Source: Proteiniphilum sp. UBA1403
GTDB lineage: Bacteria > Bacteroidota > Bacteroidia > Bacteroidales > Dysgonomonadaceae
Reading direction: 5' to 3'
Length of the DNA: 8,128 bases
Assembly (NCBI GenBank): GCA_002305715.1
Contig: DBQD01000014.1
Coordinates: forward strand, 24,027 to 32,154
The number at the start of each line of letters is the position of its first letter. Within the stretch, counting starts at the first letter, position 1. Below the pieces are notes generated by a model, which worked only from the letters and a program-made list of their open reading frames with translations, searched no databases and had not been told where the DNA came from. A program made the translations under genes and the position numbers. Shown here in pieces: positions 1 through 5,142 of this stretch.

Positions 1-2486
1 AGTCCTTCAGCAATGAAACCGAGCTGAGCCCCTACTTCCTTACCAGTAAGTTTACGATAATCGGGTGTATTTTCAGAGTCGCCTGCATAGTATAACCATC
101 TGCGTTTAGCAAGAGTTCCAATCCATTTTACACCATAACGGAAGTCTCCAATTTTATTGTTGTGTGTAATAGTGAAGTCAAAACCTTTGTAGTCAATTTT
201 GTTAACATTGTCTGAGCTGAAATAGTAACCACCCATAGATGGAGGATAAGAACCACCTACACTCGCCAGCAAATCATACTGATATTTGTAGAACAGGTCC
301 ATTTCCACGCCGAGTAGTCCCTTCCATGCCATGAATTCCACACCGGCATTGTAGGTTATTGCTTTCGCCCAAGAGAGGTACGGATTTCCCAGTGTGCCAG
401 AGTAGATCATACTTTGACTTTGTCCGTTCAATATCAAAGCATTGGAAGATATGGTCATCAGGTTCAAATATTGGAATGCACTCACTGCTGAAGTTGCTGT
501 TTTTCCAATACCACCTCTAAGTTTGAGGTTATCAATCCAGTCAGCTTCAAAAAATTCCTCGTTATTCATTCTCCATCCAGCAGAGATAGCCGGCAGGTTA
601 ACCCATCTTGATCCGGCCATACCGCTGAAGAGGTAGCTACCATCACGACGAAGCGACGCCTCCAACAAATAGCGGTTATCGAAATCATAATTTAATCTTC
701 CTACGAAACCGATCAGGCGTGATTGACCGCTACCACCGGAGATAGAGGGAACTTTCTCTTGCCCATTGCCAGTGGTGTTGGTGATCATGCTCAATTCATC
801 TAAACTAAGAAAATTAAGACCGTAACCTGTTGCAGCAATTGTGTTGGAGAAGCCATTACGTGTTTCTGCAAGACCGAAGAGATTGATTTTATGTTTGTCG
901 AACTGACGGTCGAAGGTAAAGCTCGACTGTGTAACCACGTTTGTCGAACTATATGCACTCTCAGACAGAGAGGTGTTTCCGGAGTTATTTTTGAATGAGG
1001 TGTAGCTGATAGACTCTGTTGTGCTTGATGGCAATGCTGCCAATCTTGTTTCGTAGGGTATCATCAGTACCTTATTGAACTGGAAGAATTTGTCATATGC
1101 ACCCATGAATTTCAAGCTTAAACCTTCCAACCAGGGTACATCATAGTTCAGTGAGAAGTTAGTTTGAATAGTTGTGTTCTTCGGACGATTGTATCCCGAT
1201 TCATAGATTGCAGCGATGGGGCTCACAGGTGAGGAGTTGGTTGGAGTTGAAGTATAATACTCTTTGCCATCAACACCTGTGGTTTTAATAGGAATATAGG
1301 GAACGGCACGAACAGCCTGTTGTGGAATATTGTGCCAATCGTTCGGGTCTGCTGAATAACTGGGGCGGTCATGTTCGTCGAGACGTCCTGCCACATTCAC
1401 TACAAATGTAAGGCGATCGGTAATTTTAGCATCAACATTTGCTCTCATGTTGTAACGAGTGTAATTGAAATTATCTACGTTACCTTTTTGTTGGAAAGCA
1501 CTCAATGAAGAGAAGAATTTCACCTTTTCTGTACCACCTGTAGCACTTACGTTGTGATTTTGGTTTGTACCAATACCGAATACTTCTTTATACCAGTTTG
1601 TATTTCCCCAGCCATCTACTCCTGCTTTCATTTTTTCAACCATCTCAGACGTAAATACTGGTGTGTCACCATCCATCTCTCTAGCTCTGTTGTACCAGTA
1701 TGCATATCCCGGTGCATCGAGCCATTCAATTTGATTGGCGTTTTGGCTGATACCATAGTTTCCGTTGTAAGAGATGCCCAATTTACCATCCTTACCCCGT
1801 TTAGTAGTAACAATAACCACTGAAGTTGCATTCAACCCGTATACAGAGGCAGAGGTCGCATCCTTAAGGATAGAGATTGACTCAATTTCGTTGGGGTCAA
1901 TTTCGTTGATGCTTCTGATTACGCCATCCACAATGTACGTTGCACCTTCACCACGAACAAGCAGAGAGGCACCATCTTGTCCCGGCTGTCCCGACTGTTG
2001 TAGCGAGGTAACACCAGCTACCCTGGCGCCCAACACGTTGGTCACACCCACAACCGGAGCTTTTATAAGCTCAGTATCAGACAAAGTTGAAACTGCTCCA
2101 GTCACGCTGGTTCTGCGTTGTGTTCCATAACCCACAACAATAACCTCATCCAGTAGTTCGGTATCCTGCTGCAATGTTACATTCACAAAGTTCCGCCCGT
2201 TAAGCGCAACTTCCTGTTCTTTGTAACCAACATATGAAAACACAAGTGTGCTGTTCGTTGAAGGAACCGATAAGTTGAACTCACCGTCAATATCTGTAAC
2301 GGTACCCATCCGAGTATTCTTGAGTACGACGTTTACGCCAATCAGGGTTTCCCCTGTCGCATCCACTACCTTTCCTCTAACATTGACCTGCGCATAGGTG
2401 ATCAGTGTTGAGAGAATGAAGAGCGCTAGAAACAAGCCCCGCAAGGAGCTGCTTCTCCACTTAATAGATCGGTTTTTGCTTTTCAT
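1..2486 (-). CDS. SusC-like TonB-dependent outer-membrane receptor, C-terminus cut by window edge
   Basis: The minus-strand frame is open from ATG at 2486 to base 1, giving 828 residues with no stop. SusC proteins usually have about 1000 residues, so roughly 200 C-terminal residues lie outside. Visible in order: a signal peptide (residues 1-33, hydrophobic GLFLALFILSTLITYAQ), a carboxypeptidase-regulatory-like beta domain (about 35-108, with VRGKVVDATGETLIGVNV and SYVGYKE), a TonB box (113-121, DEVIVVGYG), a plug (about 122-232, with YIVDGV, IDPNEIESISILKDA and VTTKRG), then alternating barrel strands. The last visible stretch, LTGKEVGAQLGFIAEGL, is a typical late SusC motif. Known role of the family: TonB/ExbBD-energised import of oligosaccharides through the outer membrane, usually with a SusD lipoprotein lid; SusD would be expected to the left. 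The start lies 31 nt after the DUF4434 gene with an A-rich leader and no Shine-Dalgarno sequence, so cotranscription is likely. The plug is atypical: RGEG runs almost directly into YIVDG, and YGLNATSVVIV replaces the usual YG-RGANGVI. The substrate cannot be read from the sequence. Confidence 0.95.
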   Translation of the reverse strand, partial: MKSKNRSIKWRSSSLRGLFLALFILSTLITYAQVNVRGKVVDATGETLIGVNVVLKNTRMGTVTDIDGEFNLSVPSTNSTLVFSYVGYKEQEVALNGRNFVNVTLQQDTELLDEVIVVGYGTQRRTSVTGAVSTLSDTELIKAPVVGVTNVLGARVAGVTSLQQSGQPGQDGASLLVRGEGATYIVDGVIRSINEIDPNEIESISILKDATSASVYGLNATSVVIVTTKRGKDGKLGISYNGNYGISQNANQIEWLDAPGYAYWYNRAREMDGDTPVFTSEMVEKMKAGVDGWGNTNWYKEVFGIGTNQNHNVSATGGTEKVKFFSSLSAFQQKGNVDNFNYTRYNMRANVDAKITDRLTFVVNVAGRLDEHDRPSYSADPNDWHNIPQQAVRAVPYIPIKTTGVDGKEYYTSTPTNSSPVSPIAAIYESGYNRPKNTTIQTNFSLNYDVPWLEGLSLKFMGAYDKFFQFNKVLMIPYETRLAALPSSTTESISYTSFKNNSGNTSLSESAYSSTNVVTQSSFTFDRQFDKHKINLFGLAETRNGFSNTIAATGYGLNFLSLDELSMITNTTGNGQEKVPSISGGSGQSRLIGFVGRLNYDFDNRYLLEASLRRDGSYLFSGMAGSRWVNLPAISAGWRMNNEEFFEADWIDNLKLRGGIGKTATSAVSAFQYLNLMTISSNALILNGQSQSMIYSGTLGNPYLSWAKAITYNAGVEFMAWKGLLGVEMDLFYKYQYDLLASVGGSYPPSMGGYYFSSDNVNKIDYKGFDFTITHNNKIGDFRYGVKWIGTLAKRRWLYYAGDSENTPDYRKLTGKEVGAQLGFIAEG

Positions 2487-2517
2487 TTGCTTTTGTTTTT
2501 GTAATTACTGTTTATTA

Positions 2518-3606
2518 TTAGATGGTAAAATGTTCTCTATATCTATCGTAAAGAAATTTCGCTTGAGGGTATGTTGAGTTTGGACTCATAAAGTGTGAAA
2601 ACTCAAAGGTGATTGCATCTTCCATACCTGCTTTTCTGGCTGCTTCCAATTTAAGTAACAGCTTTTCCCATTTAATAGGGAGGAAACGGATGGGCATATC
2701 CCGGTCGAATGATTCAATGTTTGTCCAGCATCTCATGTTATGGGCATCGGCCAACTTTTTATTCACTTCCAAATAGTCGGCCAACTCGTTATAGTTTACC
2801 TGTCCATCTTGAAATGCAAGTATGTCGATAGCTCCTTCTACATTCGTTAGAATCTCATCCCATTCCTTCTCGTGCTCCTGTACTGTGATTGCGGCATCGC
2901 CACTCATTACTTGGTCGGTCTTAACACCATGAATATACGGAGATACCAATGTGGTTAAATTACCCGATACCTGTTTGGCATGCTTTCCTACCTCTGCATA
3001 TATCTTCGACATATTCTTCGTCCGTCTACTAATCTCCTGTGAGAGGTACCATCCTCTGAATGATGGATGATGTCCATATTTAGCCCAAACCTCATCTATT
3101 AGTTTCAAATTGAGGTCAATCTCTTTCTGAAATTTTCCTTCAATCCAATAGCGACCAGAGTCGTACATACCGAACATGAAGTTCATTTGGTGTTTATCAG
3201 CGAGCGTCAGGAACATCTCTGTCAGGTCGACGGGAGGATAATAAACATCCTCAGTTTTAAGTATTGATTCAAAAGGGGAGGCAATCCACCATCCCAATCC
3301 TGAACGAATCATCACAACGGTATTGATTCCGATTGCTTTCATCGCCTGAAAATCGCGATCCCACTCATGTACTCCCCAGTTTTGATGAGGAATATCCCAG
3401 CTCACTTCATCTAGAAATGTAGCATGTATGGGCATTCCCTTAAAAATGCCGGGAGTCTCAAATTGCTTGTTCGAAAGTAGGCCATCATTACTTGGCAGTT
3501 CTATCCCTTTTCCAGTGCTAAAATTCTCACCATGTAGAGATTGAGCTGCAATCACTCCGGCCGATCCCAGAACTGCATTTTTTATAAAATTTCTTCTGCT
3601 TCTCAT
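2518..3606 (-). CDS. Tat-exported DUF4434-type TIM-barrel protein, putative glycoside hydrolase
   Basis: This is a 362-residue protein. The N-terminus SRRNFIKNAVLGSAGVIA (3-20) is a twin-arginine signal (S-R-R-x-F-I-K), so folded export to the periplasm is likely; no lipobox cysteine is seen. The rest resembles DUF4434 proteins, which belong to the glycosidase TIM-barrel clan: GIFKGMPIHATFLDE (53-67), a pair of beta-alpha units with AIGINTVVMIRSG (91-103), FMFGMYDSG (143-151), GWYLSQEI (185-192), DILAFQDG (261-268), CWTNIESF (293-300) and TFEFSHFMSP (333-342). Candidate catalytic carboxylates are E191, D267, E298 and E335, all at the ends of predicted strands; this assignment is inference. 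The start codon overlaps the epimerase stop (ATGA), indicating translational coupling, and SusC follows after 31 nt. The context points to processing of the glycan that SusC imports. No substrate can be named, and activity for this family is not established to my knowledge. A non-enzymatic sugar-binding role remains possible. Confidence 0.85.
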   Translation of the reverse strand: MRSRRNFIKNAVLGSAGVIAAQSLHGENFSTGKGIELPSNDGLLSNKQFETPGIFKGMPIHATFLDEVSWDIPHQNWGVHEWDRDFQAMKAIGINTVVMIRSGLGWWIASPFESILKTEDVYYPPVDLTEMFLTLADKHQMNFMFGMYDSGRYWIEGKFQKEIDLNLKLIDEVWAKYGHHPSFRGWYLSQEISRRTKNMSKIYAEVGKHAKQVSGNLTTLVSPYIHGVKTDQVMSGDAAITVQEHEKEWDEILTNVEGAIDILAFQDGQVNYNELADYLEVNKKLADAHNMRCWTNIESFDRDMPIRFLPIKWEKLLLKLEAARKAGMEDAITFEFSHFMSPNSTYPQAKFLYDRYREHFTI

Positions 3607-4817
3607 TTTGCCAACGTCTCAGTTACCTTAGTGTTCAAATTGGTTTGTTTTTCTATTTTTTCCAAAATAGTCCAACATTGATACAATCCTCTGGGAACAT
3701 GGAAGCAACCCTTCCACTTTCCACCCTTCAGATCGAGCAATACTTCACCCCGACGGTTGAGGTAGCCCCACCATTCCGGGAAGTCGGGATCTTTGAAATG
3801 ATCCCATGTATACTTGTGTACTTTTTCAAACCAGTCGAGGCATTCCTTTGAACCGGTAAGTTGATAGCCTTTGAGTAAGGAAATCAACGTTTCAATGTGT
3901 ACCCACCATAGTTTCTGATCCCATTCCAGTTGCTGTGGTGGAAATCCTTTCCGATCCAAGAAGTAGAATATGCCACCATATTTTTTATCCCAACCATATT
4001 CCAACGTCTTCAAGGTAGTTTCGATTGCTTTATCAATCAACTCAGGACGTTGTAATCTAACGCCAAGGTCCATGATAAACCACATAGCCTCAATCGCGTG
4101 ACCAGGATTCATCAACCGTCCGTCGAATGAGTCTGATAAAGAACCATCCAGATTAAGGTTCTCCACAATCAGACCTCCCATTTCAGGGTGACGGAAGACT
4201 TCCATCACTTCGTGGATGCACTTGTTCATTACCTGCAACAGGAAGTCCTCATCCAAAAGATGCTCAATCTCCAGAGCCAAGTTGCAGAGAATCATCGGTA
4301 GAGAGAATCCCTTCAACGAGCGACCCTCCGGCGACACTTTGTTCCATTTCCCTTTTGGGTTATCCTGCTTGGAGAGAATAATTTCGAATGTTTTTTTTGC
4401 AATTTCCGCATACTCACTGTTTCCCGTTGCGAGGCTTAATTGGCCAAATGCCATAGTAGCGAAAGTGTACGAAAAGATGTTGTATGGTTCAATTAATGGC
4501 TTTCCTTCCCGAGTGAGAGAGAAGTACCAGTTATATTCCCCATCATGGCCATATTTTTTCAAAAATTCAGCCCCTTGTATGGCACAATCAAGCCACTCCT
4601 GTCGTTTTTCAACTTTGTTGTAGAGCATTGCGAAAAGCCATACTTCTCTTCCCTGTAACCAGATAAATTTATCGGTATCAAAAACATTGCCCTTTCTGTC
4701 GAGACAGCTGAAATAACCACCGTGTTCTTTATCTTGGGAGAAATTGAGCCAAAATGGGACCACATTGTCTAAAAGCTCGTTTCTATATTGAGCTAGTAGT
4801 GCATTGAGATTATTCAT
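3603..4817 (-). CDS. N-acylglucosamine 2-epimerase (AGE/RenBP family)
   Basis: This 404-residue protein has no signal peptide and is therefore cytoplasmic. The length and the all-helical repeat character fit the (alpha/alpha)6 barrel of AGE enzymes, which interconvert N-acetylglucosamine and N-acetylmannosamine (EC 5.1.3.8). Motifs run in the same order as in mammalian RenBP: FIWLQGREVW (51-60), MNPGHAIEAMWF (236-247), YGWDKKYGGIFYF (274-286), QLEWDQKLWWVHIE (296-309), EWWGYLNRRGEV (348-359) and KGCFHVPRGL (369-378). R57, H240, E309 and H373 match the catalytic set I recall for Anabaena AGE (R57, H239, E308, H372). The C-terminal GCFHVPR is RenBP-like, whereas cellobiose 2-epimerases have a WKxPYH-type motif, so cellobiose epimerase is less likely. 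AGE-type epimerases serve sialic acid or ManNAc catabolism in some Bacteroides. It is the first gene of the inferred operon and its stop overlaps the next start. The ATG at 4817 is preceded by A/T-rich sequence without a Shine-Dalgarno, which is normal in this phylum. Specificity for another 2-amino sugar or mannose is possible. Confidence 0.93.
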   Translation of the reverse strand: MNNLNALLAQYRNELLDNVVPFWLNFSQDKEHGGYFSCLDRKGNVFDTDKFIWLQGREVWLFAMLYNKVEKRQEWLDCAIQGAEFLKKYGHDGEYNWYFSLTREGKPLIEPYNIFSYTFATMAFGQLSLATGNSEYAEIAKKTFEIILSKQDNPKGKWNKVSPEGRSLKGFSLPMILCNLALEIEHLLDEDFLLQVMNKCIHEVMEVFRHPEMGGLIVENLNLDGSLSDSFDGRLMNPGHAIEAMWFIMDLGVRLQRPELIDKAIETTLKTLEYGWDKKYGGIFYFLDRKGFPPQQLEWDQKLWWVHIETLISLLKGYQLTGSKECLDWFEKVHKYTWDHFKDPDFPEWWGYLNRRGEVLLDLKGGKWKGCFHVPRGLYQCWTILEKIEKQTNLNTKVTETLAK

Positions 4818-4856
4818 ATATGATTTATTAATTTAAATAGCTACTTAATGGCGGCA

Positions 4857-4876
4857 ATAATAAAATATTTTATTAT
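4857..4876. repeat. Perfect 20-bp palindrome, candidate operator of the epimerase operon
   Basis: The sequence ATAATAAAATATTTTATTAT equals its own reverse complement over all 20 bases. It sits in the leader of the minus-strand operon, covering about +1 to +20 if the candidate promoter at 4881-4911 is correct. A dimeric repressor bound there would block transcription, which is the usual arrangement for LacI- or GntR-type control of sugar genes; no such regulator is encoded in the window. Because only A and T are used, chance formation in this AT-rich stretch is not negligible. In RNA it would form only a weak A-U hairpin. Confidence 0.45.
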
Positions 4877-4880
4877 AGGG

Positions 4881-4911
4881 CAAATTAATACCAAATAATT
4901 TATATATGCAA
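4881..4911 (-). promoter_or_regulatory. Candidate Bacteroidetes-type promoter for the epimerase-DUF4434-SusC operon
   Basis: On the minus strand, TTG (4911-4909) is followed after exactly 20 nt by TTAATTTG (4888-4881). This is one mismatch from the Bacteroidetes -7 element TAnnTTTG, with the -33 TTG at the expected distance. The inferred transcription start is near 4877, giving a leader of about 60 nt before the ATG at 4817. The assignment rests on motif and spacing alone, in an AT-rich context. Confidence 0.45.
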
Positions 4912-4920
4912 GGTATATAA
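4900..4920. repeat. Inverted repeat TTATATA-N7-TATATAA over the minus-strand -33 element
   Basis: Perfect 7-nt arms (4900-4906 and 4914-4920) flank a 7-nt spacer that contains the candidate -33 TTG of the epimerase operon. It could be a regulator site or simply low-complexity AT sequence; the A/T-only arms keep confidence low. Confidence 0.25.
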
Positions 4921-5063
4921 TAAAAATATTAATGAAATGTCTAATAAATAACAAAAATTAAGAATTAAATCTTAAAAAAACGAAGTTGCTGTAGTCAAGT
5001 TCCCTAAAACGATGGCACATCCGATAGAAAATGAAAATCTTAATTCATGCGGATCAGGATAAT

Positions 5064-5081
5064 ATCACTAATTATAGTGAT
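5064..5081. promoter_or_regulatory. Inverted repeat ATCACTA-N4-TAGTGAT, candidate operator of the TonB receptor gene
   Basis: Perfect 7-nt arms (5064-5070 and 5075-5081) surround ATTA. The right arm ends on the first base of the candidate -33 TTG of the receptor gene, so the site would cover about -51 to -34. The arms include G/C bases, which makes it more specific than the other repeats in this region. Its position suits an activator or an occluding repressor. It does not match the CRP half-site orientation. A shifted 19-nt Fur-box alignment starting at GATAAT (5058) matches only about 12 of 19 positions, so a Fur site is possible but weak. Confidence 0.4.
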
Positions 5082-5111
5082 TGACAAGCATAAAAAATTG
5101 ATGTTTCTTTG
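5081..5111 (+). promoter_or_regulatory. Candidate Bacteroidetes-type promoter for the plus-strand TonB receptor
   Basis: TTG (5081-5083) is followed after exactly 20 nt by TTTCTTTG (5104-5111), one mismatch from TAnnTTTG. The inferred transcription start is near 5115, leaving a leader of about 28 nt before the ATG at 5143. The first element also reads TTGACA, but no TATAAT-like -10 box stands at 17 nt, so the Bacteroidetes sigma-factor reading is preferred. Confidence 0.45.
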
Positions 5112-5142
5112 CTTTTCATTACAAATCCAATAAAAACAGGAC

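Larger units (their letters stand above)
4818..5142. other. AT-rich divergent intergenic region (325 nt)
   Basis: The region separates the start of the epimerase operon (minus) from the start of the TonB receptor (plus). It contains no convincing gene. Its left two-thirds (about 4818-4980) is extremely AT-rich with several inverted repeats: the 20-bp palindrome at 4857-4876, TTATATA-N7-TATATAA at 4900-4920, and a weak TTAAGA-N6-TCTTAA at 4958-4975 followed by a run of A on the plus strand. The right third (about 4981-5060) has a more balanced composition and includes a 16-codon ATG frame at 5012-5062 that I do not call as a gene. Both outward promoters must lie here, so any regulator bound here could control both directions. 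Confidence 0.9.

Noticed and set aside
442..2130. Plus- and minus-strand open frames inside the SusC region (442-636, 1554-1823, 1628-1831, 1774-2130)
   Set aside because: They lie opposite or out of frame with a continuous SusC reading frame that carries clear family motifs along its whole length; they are shadow frames.
3645..4765. Open frames within the epimerase gene (3645-3851, 4216-4623, 4559-4765)
   Set aside because: They overlap a complete RenBP-like coding sequence with intact motifs and have no start context or homology of their own.
4958..4975. TTAAGA-N6-TCTTAA stem next to a run of A as a terminator
   Set aside because: No gene ends here, since both flanking genes start away from this point, and the stem is six mostly A-T pairs.
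5015..5054. ATCCG/CGGAT inverted pair (5019-5023 and 5050-5054)
   Set aside because: Five-base arms with 26 nt between them are expected by chance.
5012..5062. A 16-codon ATG frame (MAHPIENENLNSCGSG) in the intergenic region, open upstream to about 4976
   Set aside because: It is very short, has no recognisable motif or ribosome-binding signal, and ends before the receptor promoter. A leader peptide or gene remnant is possible, but nothing supports either.
5058..5076. Fur box upstream of the TonB receptor
   Set aside because: Only about 12 of 19 positions match the consensus in an AT-rich context, which is not enough to name Fur.
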